Assembly: GCA_021234155.1 (NCBI GenBank) | Contig: JAJEKV010000086.1 | Location: 1,302,001-1,366,000, forward strand | Reading direction: 5' to 3' | Source: Isoetes taiwanensis | Lineage: Eukaryota > Streptophyta > Lycopodiopsida > Isoetales > Isoetaceae | DNA: 64,000 nt | Shown here: piece after piece, positions 20,977 to 32,582 of the stretch | Position numbering within the stretch: the stretch's first letter is position 1 | Layout of the letters: each line of letters opens with the position of its first letter | The notes under the pieces: generated by a model | Seen by the model: the letters and a program-made list of their open reading frames with translations, nothing else | Told to the model about the DNA's origin: nothing | The model's database searches: none | Translations under genes and position numbers: made by a program

Positions 20977-23113
20977 ATGGCCACGTTGCCAGAGGAGGAA
21001 CGGATGCGACTTCGAGCACGAGAGCAAGAAGAAGAGGAGGAGGATGAATCTGAATCAGACCCGGAAGACCCGGATCTAGAACAGAAAGGCAGCAAGCGGA
21101 ACAGCAGATCCAAAACTTCAAAGAGGGATCATGCGAGCAACAAGAAGAGCCCCACCACTTCAGGCAGGGCATTACAAGCTTCGCCGGGTGTTCATAGCGC
21201 AGGCATATCTAACCCTTCACGACATCAAGAATCTTCCACAAAGCGTGAGAGGCCTTAGGGTGGATGAGATTTTACACCTTCTACGGCCCAAAGTGATCTC
21301 GACGACTTCATCGATCGAGAAGCTCGAGACTTCCTATCAAGATAAGAGAAGCCGGGACCTTCCGCTGACATCATCGATATAGAAGCTTACGCAGCATCGA
21401 ACGTGATGATGGTCGAAAGGGAATTGCCCTGGGAGGAGGAGTTCATGGCAATTGAGAACAAATGGGCATCAAAGGCAAGTCCACATCGCGATTATTACCG
21501 AAGCTTCGCCAACACCCATCCCGAAGCAAAGATGGCATGGGCGTTATCAACCTAAGGAGGCTGGTGCACCAAGACTTGAGAGAGCTAGAGGAGATACGGT
21601 GGATGACTTGGCGGGAAGGGCACGGGGCAACTTCCTCGTCTCGCGAAGAAACAGGGGCATGATAAGGCGCCGTGATACTACACCTTCCGTTCTGCCGGAC
21701 GGAAGAATAGCGGTTATTCACCGCCAATTTAGCCCAAGAGGTGAAGAAGGGGTCTTTATGCTTATAAGCCCTCTCAAGGTTTGGACACCATGCACGATTA
21801 CCTCCAAACATCGACCATGTTGTCCTGATCAAGAGAGCGATTGCATTGCCCATCTTCGACTTTGCAATCCCTTATAGGCGACAGGGCAGATTGGCAGTAA
21901 CAGCTGCATATACATCAGATAGGAGAATTCAAGACATGGAGGCAGTACTCCAAGGAGGAACGTCAACAAATATCCTGGGGAACTTAACAGATCATTAGGG
22001 TACGCCCAAGTGAAGAAATTTTGGAGGACCACCACGACTACCTCAAGAAGTTTGAAGAGTAAAAGTTTATTGCATGTAAAAGATTTAGTATATATATATG
22101 AATATAATATATATCTCTTTTTGTATATAATTGCTCCCTCAAATTGTATAAACAAGTAAAACAACGTAACACACAAAACAAGAACTAATGATCAGAATGT
22201 ACTCTAATGTGCATGCAGCTAGAGTACCTAGAAACCTTGATGAACACAGTAGCCGAGAACAAGAACGCGTGCCCCGCCAAGGTGCTTCCAGTAGGAATTT
22301 GCCCGCAGTCGGGCGGTAACACGGAGGAGGAGCTATCCCAAATCAGATCGACATCCACGACATAAGGGCATTGCTAGCGAGTGGGCGGCAATAAGAGGAC
22401 GGGGACGAGAATGTGCCCTTGCCGGAAACGCGCCCGGGGGCGAGCAAAGGCAACAAAGGAAGAGAAGCGAAGGAGAAGATCTCCTAGCTCGGGATCCTCA
22501 AGCTCCAGCTTCCTGGATACTGAGACTTCGGCATCGGAAGAGCGGGAAGAAGAAGAGGGCACGAGGTCGGCGGAGGATCCAAACCGTGACGAGGGACGGA
22601 TCACGCAGGCCGATTACCGAAGAAAGTTGACTCGCCCTTAGTAATGTGTGGAAAGCTGGAAAGTTAGAAGCGATTTTCAGGGAAAACAGATCCGGAATGG
22701 AAGCGAGAGGCATATTGGATGAGATGAGTAAGTATGGCAACGCCTATGGCATGAAAGATAAAGACTAAAGGCAGGGTAGCAACAGCAAACCTCAAGGGTG
22801 CAGCCGAATTTGGTGGAAGGGGTATGCCAAAGCACATAAATTTGGCAGGGACAAATTGCAAGTTCGAAAGTTCGCCAAGGCATTCAAACATCATTATGTA
22901 CCAAGAGAACATAAGTGCAACATGATCGCCGATTCTATAGGCGCAACAAGGCAACAAATCAGTCAAAAATACACGGAGGAATTCATGAGACTAAGGCTTT
23001 ATGTGCCAAAGTTGAGTGAAAAGCATGCGATGGAAGGCTATATTGAAGGCTTGAATGATGAGATCCGCAAGCTTGTAAGGGCAATAAACCCTCAAGTCCG
23101 TGTCGAGGCGTAA
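20977..23113 (+). pseudogene. Chromovirus gag remnant
   Basis: The best-preserved part is the frame 22856-23113. It has the retrotransposon gag pattern of a conserved Phe/Tyr region (FAKAFKHHYVPRE), a Met-Ala/Ile-Asp step, then QKYTEEFMRLRLYVPKL and YIEGLNDEIRKLV. Upstream frames at 20977-21258 and 22381-22641 are acidic or Arg/Ser-rich and of uncertain origin. Gag forms the particle that packages element RNA. Frames are separated by stops and shifts. A CCHC knuckle is not evident, although a Cys appears in the broken stretch near 23450. Confidence 0.6.
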
Positions 23114-23609
23114 GCAAAAGGCCATAAGTTTGCAGCGAACAGTCCACAAGAGCGAGGATCAAGGCAGCAATATTTCCGGGATAGGGAAGAGCACGAGGGG
23201 CTATAGCCCAAGGGGCGGCAAGCCCAAGAGCTAGCAAGACACAAGACAATTCAAATTATGGGAAGCAAGGCAACACAAGTAGTGGCAAAAGGGAAAAGAA
23301 ACAGTAAGCTTCAAGGAGCAAGGAGCCAAGTCTAACTACTCCCAAGTGGTGAGGCAATTTCGCAGTCCATTCCCAAGGAAAAGAAGCGGGAATGTATAGA
23401 GAAGCGGTGTGTTTGAGGATGCTTCCAGCCGGGGGCATAGGACCAACAATTGCCCCCCGATTATGAATGCGCGGCATTGGCAGCCTGGGATGGGAGACAC
23501 CATCGGACGCAGACGACGCACGAAGCGGGGATTACATCCACGGTGAGTGTCACATCTTTTTGCCTATTGATACGAGTGGAATGCGAAAGTCAAGATAAGG
23601 TGATCTCAA

Positions 23610-23900
23610 CGATCGAAAAGCCCAAGAGAAATCCTTTATAGTATTGATAGACTCCGGGAAGCGGTCATAATTTTGCATCCCCTAGGATGGTAAGCATGTT
23701 GAAGTTAAAAGCCGTTAAAGTCCAAGCCGGGCGATGGTCGTGCTAGCCAATGGAGCAATTAGGCATACAACAGGAAAAGAATAAACTTCAATGTAGACTT
23801 GCAGTGTTAATGTTGCATTGGGAGGCGGAAGTCATGAATATAGGCAAGTATGATCTCATTATTGGAATGGAATATCTTGGACCAGCAGGAGCAATCATCG
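23610..23900 (+). pseudogene. Aspartic protease remnant
   Basis: Around 23635-23680 a frame reads FIVLIDSG, the catalytic DSG of retropepsins, followed by a broken HNFASP-like region. Near 23840-23890 it reads KYDLIIGMEYLGPAGAIIDCG, the second conserved block (DxIxGMxxL). The two blocks are in different frames. This protease would process gag-pol. Position between gag and RT agrees with the chromoviral order. Confidence 0.7.
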
Positions 23901-24249
23901 ATTGTGGGAAACGAAGGTGACCTTAACAACGCCAGAGGGCAAAGTCATCGAAATCACGGTAAAGAAGTAACCCCAATCATGCAATGCATGAGTAGTGAAA
24001 AATTGCTTAAGTGCATAAGAAAGCGGCCGGTGGCCTATCTCCTTAAGCTTGAGCTCCAAGATCAGGAGCCGGAGAGAAATAAAGAGATCAAAGAATCTAG
24101 CAAGCTTCCCGGGCCAATAGCAAAGTTGATCGAGAATTTCGACTTGTTCCCCGATGAGATTAAGCAGCTTAGCCCTATAGAGGAGTCGAGTGTGAAATAG
24201 CACTTGAACACAGGGGACGAAAGCCTACAAGCAAAAGGCACCTTATAGG

Positions 24250-24960
24250 ATGTCAACCGAGGAGTTGACAGAGTTAAAAAGCAGATTGCAAGAATTGCTA
24301 GACCTAGGGTTCATAAGACCTAGTGTCTCCCGATTCGAGCCCCTATTCTCTTTGTGAAGAAGAAGGATGGGAGCCTTAGGATGTGCATTGATTACCTTGA
24401 TTAAATAAGCACACCATCAAAAATAAGTATGCCTTGCCTAGGTCAGATGACTTAATGGATCGAGCGGCGAGGGAGCAAAGATCTTCTCCAAAATAGATCT
24501 CGATCGGGGATATCACCAGATCGGGATCAAGGAGGAAGACATTCATAAGGCGGCGTTCAGGACAAGATATGGGCACTATGAGTTCACGATTATGCCCTTT
24601 GGATTGTCTAATCGCCCCAAAGAACATTCATGAGGTTAATGAACGACGTCTTAGCGAATTTCTAGATTCCTTCATCATAGTCTTCTTCGACGATATCTTG
24701 GTTTACGGTAAAGTTCTGGTGGTGGAGCACCCCAACACTTGAGGAAGGTGCTTGAAAAGTTAAGAAGGCATCAACTCTTTTGAGGTTATCGGGCGCCACC
24801 GCAGCGGAAAAGTGGGAGTACTTGGGCACGCGTGATCACAGCAGAAGGCATTTCCACGCACCATGAAGATAGAAATTTGTGATCGGCTGGCCGCACCAAA
24901 GAATACGCATGAAGTCAGGGAGCTTCCTAGGGCTAGCAGGGCTATTATAGAAGATTTGTG
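24250..24960 (+). pseudogene. Reverse transcriptase remnant
   Basis: Frames across this stretch give [20 protein letters not shown], a damaged [14 protein letters not shown] region, then [32 protein letters not shown] and FFDDILVY at about 24683-24706. The last is the catalytic YxDD box in its FFDD form. At least four frameshifts interrupt it. The domain copies element RNA into DNA. Upstream it follows the protease remnant, and downstream RNase H. Confidence 0.85.
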
Positions 24961-25149
24961 AAGAATTTTGCCAAGGTAGCAAGCGCCATTAACGGATCTC
25001 ACAAAAGGTGGGAAGATAAAGGATTGGGCAACCCATTGGCAAAACAAGGCCCGTAAAGCATTTGAGACATGAAGGAAGCTTTGACGACGGCGCCGATTGG
25101 TCTTGCTGATCCGACCAAAGATAAGCTCGGCAAAGAACAGATGCTAGCG

Positions 25150-25497
25150 AGGATAGCGGCGCGCAGTCCTCATGCGGGAGGAGGAAAGAGTAGTGGCCTA
25201 TGATTCCAAGAAGTTGAACGACGCCGAAGCAATACTACCCAACGATGATCGGAGCTCCGGCTATAGTAAGGGCTTTAAGAATTTGGAGGCATTATTTATT
25301 GGGAAGAAAATTCCAGTTAGACACGGATCATCAAAGCCTCCAATATATATTTACGCAGCACCGCTCCTTAATTTGAGGCAAAGGAGATGGATGGAATTCT
25401 TGGAAGAATATGACTTTGAGATAAGTTATAAGCCGTGGAAGCTCAATGTGGTTGCGGATGCCCTTTCGGGGAAGCCATTGGCAACAAATTCATTGTA
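25150..25497 (+). pseudogene. RNase H remnant
   Basis: The frame 25172-25498 reads VVAYDSKKLNDAE near its start and ends with RWMEFLEEYDFEISYKP and NVVADALSGK, the characteristic end of gypsy RNase H (VADALSRK). The central part has lost the usual YPTHDKELLA motif and shows a frame disruption. It would degrade RNA in the RNA-DNA hybrid. Confidence 0.8.
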
Positions 25498-25659
25498 ACG
25501 CCATATCAACACTTGTAAGTGAGTTTGGCAAGAAGATTGAGGAAACATTGCCGACGGACTCGACTTCAAGGAAGTTTGGGCGAGCTCTTCCAAAGAGGCC
25601 AGGGGGGCAACAAGGAAAAGGGAGATGTTCAGCACTACAAGAAGGAAGGAACTTGCTAT

Positions 25660-26400
25660 ATTATAAAACAAATTGTGTGTACCAAAATCTTCGCAGTTAG
25701 AAAGCTTATTTTGAATGATACACACAATAGTCCCACTCTTGGCATGCGGGGTTCATGAAGACATATTTCAAGATTAGAAGCGCTTATTATTGGCCCGCAT
25801 GAAGAAGGAAATAGCAAGATATATTAGAGAGTGCCGGATATGCCAGCCAGACAAAAGGAACAGCTCCGGATCCTAGGTGCCTTGGAACCATTGCCCGCCA
25901 AGCGCTAAGTGGGAGGTGATAAGTATGGATTTTTATTACAGGGACTCCCAAGAATGTAAACAAGGGGCAAAGATGCCTTGATGGTGGTAGTAGATAAGTT
26001 GTCAAAGATGGCACACTTTGTGCCGCGGCAGACAAATCATGCGGATTAGACACAGACCAACCTATTTGTTAAGGAGATTTTTAGGCTCCATGGCATGCCA
26101 AGGGAGATAATCTCGGGATAGAGACTCAAGTTTATGAGTGCCTTTTGGCAGGACCTATTCACCACCATCCGGGCGAAGCTTTTCGATGAGCACGGCATAT
26201 CATCCCCAAACGGATGGTGGGACGGAGAGGACAAACACGGGATCATCGAAGATATGTTAAGAAGCTATGTATGGAACAAGCAATCCAAGTGGGATGATTT
26301 CATCTACCTAGTAGAGTTTGCCTACAACGGCACCAAGCGTGAGTCATCGCAGATGAGTCCTTTTATGATTAATTACGGGTATCGGTGTCTTACCCCCTGA
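25660..26400 (+). pseudogene. Integrase remnant
   Basis: An HHCC zinc-binding region is visible near 25715-25850 (NDTHNSPTLGMRGS, then YYWPGMKKEIARYI and ECRICQ). The first catalytic Asp follows near 25925 (ISMDF). The later core appears at 26080-26400: LHGMPREIIS, FMSAFWQDLF, then a degenerate W-GEDKHGI region and FIYLVEFAYNGT. Frames shift several times. The integrase inserts element DNA and is followed by a chromodomain. Confidence 0.82.
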
Positions 26401-26844
26401 TACTTGGCACAACCCCCGCGGTCAAGGTGGAAGTCTCCCGCCAGATGCTTTTTGGAAATGCAAGACTTGGTGGAGGAAGTGAGAGAGGATATCCTTGCAG
26501 CAAGAAGAAAAGTAAAAGCATCGCCGACAAGCATAGGGACGGTAAGAGAATTTGAAGTGGGAGACAAAGTGTGGTTGAAGATCAAAGTCAAGTGGGCCAA
26601 GTCCGCGATCGGCAATTGCAAGAAGCTTGCTCCAAGATGGGCCGGACCCTTGAATAGAGAAGAGAGTAGGTAACCAATCCTACAAGTTGGACTTGCCAAA
26701 GACATCTTAAGATACATAAGGTTTTCCAATGAAGTTTGCTAAAGAGGCACACCCCAAACCCCCGAGGAAGTATTGGAGACAAATGAGTTTTTAGAAATGA
26801 CTCGGACGAGCATATTGAAATCGTTCTAAGTCCTTCTTAATAGA

Positions 26845-27030
26845 TCTTATAAGAAGACAAGAAGGTCAAAATTCCTCCAATACCTTGTGAAGTGGAAGCA
26901 CTTACCGCTGGAAGACGCCACGTGGGTACTTGAGTCGATCTTAAGAAACAAGACTCGAAGTTTTATGGAGCAATGCAAGGGTCGGCTCGTCACGGAAGTA
27001 GTCGACATCAGCAACCAAGAAATCGCCTGC
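26845..27030 (+). pseudogene. Chromodomain of the chromovirus
   Basis: In one frame the sequence reads RRSKFLQYLVKWKHLPLEDA, then TWV and a following helix. This is the conserved YLVKWKG...ATWE core of chromodomains. It is preceded by a short integrase C-terminal tail (LEDPEEV-like, 26760) and a stop near 26829. Chromodomains bind methylated histone tails and are thought to direct these elements to heterochromatin. Confidence 0.8.
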
Positions 27031-27867
27031 ATGTCGATTTGGGTTTAGATTTAAGCATGTGTAGCTGCTAATCCACGATGCAGCCTATGCCGCATGGGTT
27101 GCATGCATGCGTTGTTCTACGGCGATGAGACCACTACGGTGCTCTAGGGCGTGGTGTAATGTCAATGTAGGCATGACCGCGTTTCCGCTTTATTTGAGTG
27201 GAAGGTAGATTAGAAGTCTACTTCGGTCGTGGAAGTAGACGACCGAGAGAAAGAGGTCATTCAGGTATGCATTGATAGGAAAAGCACCTCTAGTCAATGC
27301 CTCACGGGGAGGGCCCTTCACGCCTCCATATACGGAAGGACCCAAGTCCCACGCCAGGCAACTATGCTGTGTGTAGGCATGAGCGGCATATAGGCATAAT
27401 AGGGCCTGCCTCTTCGGGCCGGGGGATGGGAGAAACATAATCTTCCTATCTTAGAGATATGCCTTGCATCCATATAATTGTATCTAATGGGTGGTTCCCT
27501 TACAACCAACCCTTATAATAATAATTAAATATGTACTAACGTGAAGGCGCATCATCCGCAGCAACTAGAAGGACCGAAGCCGTGGAGGTAAGCTACAAGA
27601 ACTCACAACCATAGTTTTTGCCATAATGTGTTGTGAGGAGGCTTAATGTGGTTTTTAGTTAAAACCTTAAAGCTATAATTGATGTCAATTTTGGTTATGT
27701 CGATTATGAAGTAGAGGACGGAAGAGCCTCTCACCATAGTACAATTACGCGAAACTATAAATATTACCGAGGTGATTGATATAATATGGATATGTAAGTG
27801 TTGTAATTGCGGGATATGTTGGTACCCAAGGTGGAGACGCGTGATCGCCGAGGACAAAGATCAAGTC

Positions 27868-27879
27868 AGGTGGGGAGAA
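27868..27879 (+). other. Polypurine tract
   Basis: AGGTGGGGAGAA lies directly before TGTGACGTTC, the start of the 3' LTR. This is the expected primer for plus-strand DNA synthesis and fixes the 3' LTR start at 27880. Confidence 0.8.
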
Positions 27880-30800
27880 TGTGACGTTCTAGCATAATAT
27901 ACCTAATACGCATATATTATACCGCCATCGTCATTACGCACATGTCACAAGTGACATGTACTTGAGAGTAGGACAACGTTGCACCCTAGGAGCTAAAGGT
28001 TGCACCTAGGGGGCAACCTTGGATGTTGGGTATGTAATTAAACATACACAACAAAAGGTTCCTTGTTCATCCATTTCCAAATGGCTTAAAGCCATTTGCC
28101 CATGTGGATGCCCTAACCTAGATAGGGTCTATATAAGGGCTAAAACCCTAGACCCTAGCTCTCCTTTCACTTTGCCAATTAGGGTTTTCTAGAGCTTCCT
28201 TTCCTCTTTTCAGATTCAGGCCTTTCTCAGGCCAATTAAGGCCAAGGTAAGGCTCAAAATCGCATTGCGGGAGTTCAGAAAAGTCGGATTTGCACAACAA
28301 AGTTGCCGAAAAGTACCGTCTTCGGGCAAGATCAGGAGCATGGACGCCTTCCAGGATCGAGCAAGCCAAGGAGCAGGTGTATCTAGTTGTTCACAGCAAA
28401 ACCGCCTTTAGGCGGGTAATATGCCGTTTAGTATGTTAGATCATCTCTCGAAGCCTTGTAGATCCCTAGAGATCCAGACTCTAACGAATGAACCTAACAT
28501 TGGATGTTAAGTAGATAGATTGATATGATTCTCTATGATCTCGCTTACGTGATATTGCATGTGTATTCCACTCGCGGATCTCCTTGTTGTGTGGGAAGGG
28601 GGTAGAGACCTAAAGGTCGTGTAGAAGATGCTCCTAGCATAGCACCTTAGTTCCCACATATTGCGGCCGCACGTGAGCCCACCCGGGTCGGGTGAAGGGG
28701 CAAGGCCGGGTTGATAAGGAGGAACTTGTCTCGCGGACTGACCCCTCCGGGTAGTAAAGCCTATCGGGGGTCTTTGGTCGGGTTAGGCTTAATGGCTTGT
28801 CACCGCGTGTGGGCAAGGGCATGAGCTCACACTCGTGGGGGTGGTGGATATGACCTTCGGTGAGTTCAAGTCGGTCAAGGGCAGTGGCCCTCTAGCCAAG
28901 GACATGAGCATGGATACCTTCCGAGGAGAGGCAGCTCTTCCTCGCCTCATCTGGGGTTGGGGAGATGCAACGCCAGCAGGTAGCCCCTCCCGGCTATTTC
29001 ACCCCTAAGCAGTTACGGCTAAGTCCCAACACTTTCAGCCTACCGCAAAGTGTGCACTGAGGGGCGGATGGAGTGGACTACTCCTAAGCCATGTTCTATG
29101 CCAGCCAAATCCATTGCCATGAATTCTCGGCAATGAACTCGAGGCCTAGCCGCGGGCCATCCCCCTTTGAGTCCGAGCCCCGGTAGGATCTTTCCTTTGT
29201 ATTATTGTTATGAAGGTAGGCTGACCACGGATGTTGCTATTGTTATGGTGATTGTGTCGTATATTATTAGTTGTGCTCACGCTTGTTTGTTACGCTTCCC
29301 AGCATAGGAAACATCCGATGGAAGACGGATGAATGACATCCACTCTTCCTTTGTCGCTCACCATGGGAGGGGGAGGAGTGGATGGCCCCCGCCGCCGCCG
29401 CCGCTGGGAAATGCTCAATACGATGCGGGCATCGTATAAGGAGTAGGGGACGTCAGTGGCAGAGCCGAGCATGATCTTGGTATCAAGATCGAAAGCAACG
29501 CCATTTTTCCCTTAGGACTAACGGTAGATTCGAGTCTTGGGGTATAGCCACCCAAGCAAGAGCTCGAACAATTGGGAAAATTTCCAATTTTTGGGTAGAT
29601 TTTAGCTCCATGATAGGTTGGTAGTGAAGTGTAGCATCTTTCCCAACCTAAATTGTCAAAAGCGATCGACCCCTCAAAGGTCAAGCACCATTCGGGTTCA
29701 AGAACCCATTCCACCCAGCGACGTGTGAGTGGTTGACCTCGGTTGACCTAATTAGTTGTTCAATTAATTAAACTAATGGTGTAATTTGGCTTAATTCCTT
29801 AGTTCTAAACAGGTTTGTATTTTATAACATTAAGAAACTCCTGTAAATTATAAAGTAGCCTCAAAAGCAATTCGACCCCTCACAGTGCTGTGGAGACTCT
29901 TTTAGGTTGGTAATCCACCGCCCAGCGCCTGCGTGTGAGTGGTGGGTGTTTTAGAGTATGGTGAACCCAAATGAATGCCTCGTACTCCTCGCTAATGCCC
30001 TAGTTTGTTTTTTTCCCCCATATGAATTGCAGTGTCCCAACCCTAAATTCCACCTCACTATAAATAGAAAATTAGGGTTTCCATTTTACCCCCCCACCTT
30101 TCCCGAGAACAAATACTAAGAAGACGCATCTCCGTGGGGCGCCAAAGCTCAAACCCTCACAAACAAAAGCATGGCACCTGGAAAACAGATCAGCCCGCAA
30201 TGGCACCCGGGTTATGTGACAGAGCGAGCCGTCCGACGTAAGGCCGTGACGAGGCGGTGCGCACTGGGGAAGAGGAGGCACCGGGTTGAACTACCTAACC
30301 CTAACCCCCGGCGGGAGAGCGTGAATGTGGATCTGAAAGCACCTTGACCTGGGAGGCGACGCGGGCGAATCGAACCGGGAGGGAGCCAGGCTGAGGAGAC
30401 GGGGATAATGAGAACCGTGAGCCGAACCTAGAAGAAGAAGAGGGAAAGGGAAGAAGGCGGAAAGCCGAGGGAAATCCAAGCAATGAGCGGCCGGAAGGAA
30501 AAGGAAGAACTAAGAAAGAGGAGGGAGGAGAAGGAAACAGAAGAGGGAAGAAAGGAGGGAAGCGCAAAGAGGAGCGGGAGAAGGTGAGGGCTGAGAAAGG
30601 TAAGGACCCTAAGTGCTTCTGGCATGGAGAAGCCGAAGAAGAAGAAGACACCTACCAGGGAGTGACCACAGAGCCGGATCCCGAGAAGCCCCCATCTTCG
30701 TTCCGACCAACCTCGGAGGGAGGGAGGGAGGACACGAATCAGAGAGACTTCGGCCCCTTCAAACCCACAATGGGAGGATGAAGACTGCGGGTAATGCAAT

Positions 30801-31170
30801 CGGCCTATCCTAAATGGCTGCCGCCGGCACCCCAAATACGCTGGACAAAGAAAGAAACTAAGGTCGCAGAGGGAGTCCTATAAGTACCAAGCGGGACTCT
30901 GGAAGTACCGAAGGAGCTAAAGGAGTATATCGCTGCATATGAAAATGCACGAAGAATACTCCAAATACCACTTAAGAACACAGAAAGTGAAGACCATTGA
31001 GGGAGGTCGCCAACTTAAGAAGAACACGCTGAAGCCCCACCTAACAGCCAACCCCTCCCAAGAAGCCATGAAAAGGCTTCCACGGACTCAAAATCGCGAG
31101 AGGGCGCCCAAGAAATCAAGCACTTCCAGAGCTATGGCTTCTCGTGATCAAGCAATCTTCCGAGCCCTTC
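27880..31170 (+). repeat. 3' LTR of the chromovirus (~3.3 kb)
   Basis: Starts with TGTGACGTTC after the polypurine tract and matches 16167-19440. It conserves both TATA boxes (28130 and 30059). The right end is near 31170, where similarity to the 5' copy stops and LINE sequence resumes. The terminus is not resolved to the base. Confidence 0.8.
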
Positions 31171-31369
31171 TCTCATTTCCGATGATCCTAATACTTGTTT
31201 AGCCTCTCATTTTCCCTACCCTTACTAAACAATGGACTAACAGGGAATTGTGTTCATGGGGACATTACCAATAATTTGACTATCATACCTCATTCTAAGG
31301 GATCCGGGGAAGAGTCCTAAAATGCTTTTCAATAGTATTACCAGAGACTTGCTAGTGACAATTGGCACC

Positions 31370-32288
31370 ATTCAGAAAATTCGTGGCACATAAATGGGTT
31401 CAGTGGATACAAAGTTAAAAGAGCTTATAAATTCCTGAACAGAGATCAGGATATAACAATCCATATCAAATGGAATACTGATCATTTGAGGATCAAAAGG
31501 AATCTCATCTTTCTTTGGAAGTGTCCAATTCACCCAAAAGTCAAAGCCTTTATGTGGCAAACTTTGGCATAAGGCTCTTGCAACAAATATGAAAAAGATG
31601 GAGAATGAATATGAATGATTCTAACATTTGTAAATGCGATGTATGCGGGATCGGGAAGATGAGAATCATCTTTTCAAACCTGTCTATGGGCTGAATGGAC
31701 TGGAGTTAGCAGAGGGGAAGCTTAATATGCCCAATCTTAGGACCATGAGCCCCACGGACTTCTTTCCTGAAAATCCATCAAATTGGCGTATTTATCTTCT
31801 CCTTTGGAGGATGTGGAAGGGAAGAAATTCCCTGATCTTCAAAGAGGAGATTATTTGGCCTCAGGCCATCATTGAGCAAACTAAATATGATATTAAGTGG
31901 ATTGAGGAGATTTTCGGTATTCATATTTGAACTCTTTTCATCTTTGTCTAACTTTAGTTTGAAATTCTCAGGAAACATTCTGGTGTTGGTAAAGAAGCTG
32001 AAGTGGAAAAGGATTGACCTTCACTCTAATGCGCTATGGTTAACTCAGTTTGGGGTCGAGATCCCGATAGCACATGAAGATGGATGCCACTGTAATTGTG
32101 CTTGTAACACAGCTTATGATGCAAAAAGGGATATTTTATGCGGAGCAAAAGACAAGAAAGGAAGATTTAATCCGGGGAAAGCTCATTTATGCAAGTGCCC
32201 ATTCTGTCTATTCATAATGGCCACCAAAGGAATGGGGAGAAAGGATCACGATGCGGGCGAGCCCAAGAAGAGGAGATTTTCGGAATGA
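31370..32288 (+). pseudogene. LINE ORF2, 3' part: zf-RVT region and C-terminal Cys-rich tail
   Basis: The ORF resumes with WHINGFSGYKVKRAYKFLNR, then LIFLWKCPIHPKVKAFMW and KCDVCG...ENHLF, the zinc-finger region at the end of plant LINE reverse transcriptases. LLLWRMWKGRNSLIFKE follows. After a frameshift near 31925 a further frame runs to 32288 with DGCHCNCACN and GRFNPGKAHLCKCPFC (32160-32207), ending in a basic tail PKKRRFSE. The last Cys motif has the same spacing as one near the N-terminus of ORF1. Several stops make it non-functional. Confidence 0.75.
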
Positions 32289-32507
32289 AGACTGAGGTCA
32301 TAAAAACTCTGTTATTGTCTTTTATAAACTGAAATCCTTTTGTGATAAACGTTCAGGCCTATAACAGGCCTAAGTATTTTCTCTAGATATTATGTTGAAG
32401 GGTCTCCATAACCAACCCTACCCAAATTGGTTACTTTTTGTAAACATAAGTATATACATATGTTCATATGTACACATATATCTACATTAATATAAATACT
32501 AAGCCTT

Positions 32508-32541
32508 CAATAAAAAAAAAAAAAAAAGAAAGTAGGTAAAG
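32508..32541 (+). repeat. LINE poly(A) tail and 3' target-site duplication
   Basis: CAATA followed by an A run ending at about 32526 leads straight into AGAAAGTAGGTAAAG (32527-32541), the copy of 12758-12772. It marks the exact 3' junction of the LINE. Confidence 0.9.
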
Positions 32542-32582
32542 ATTCATAATGAAGGTTTGAAAAAAGTCACAAAGCAAGATTA

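Larger units (their letters stand above)
16167..31170 (+). mobile_element. Long-LTR chromovirus (Ty3/gypsy), gag-PR-RT-RH-INT-CHD, degenerate
   Basis: Two direct repeats of about 3.3 kb (16167 to ~19440; 27880 to ~31170) flank recognisable gag, protease, RT, RNase H, integrase and chromodomain remnants in the order of chromoviruses. A polypurine tract AGGTGGGGAGAA sits directly before the 3' LTR. The long LTRs and chromodomain recall the Tekay/Del group. Coding regions are broken by many frameshifts. It inserted into RT of the LINE ORF2. The outer edges at 16167 and ~31170 are approximate because I found no clear 5-bp target duplication. Confidence 0.88.
12773..32526 (+). mobile_element. L1-type LINE, split by a chromovirus insertion
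   Basis: Two overlapping ORFs (ORF1 12796-14265; ORF2 from 14256) are followed, after a 15-kb LTR-element insertion, by the 3' part of ORF2 (31370-32288), a 3' UTR and a poly(A) run ending at 32526. Exact 15-bp duplications flank it. ORF2 lacks about 1 kb around the insertion, including the YADD box, so the LINE lost sequence when or after the LTR element landed. Without the insertion the LINE is about 4.7 kb. It sits in the CACTA-like element. Confidence 0.9.

Noticed and set aside
25633-25644. CACTACAAGAAG as another CACTA end
   Set aside because: It lies within the integrase remnant in a continuous coding context, with no palindromic subterminal repeats beside it.
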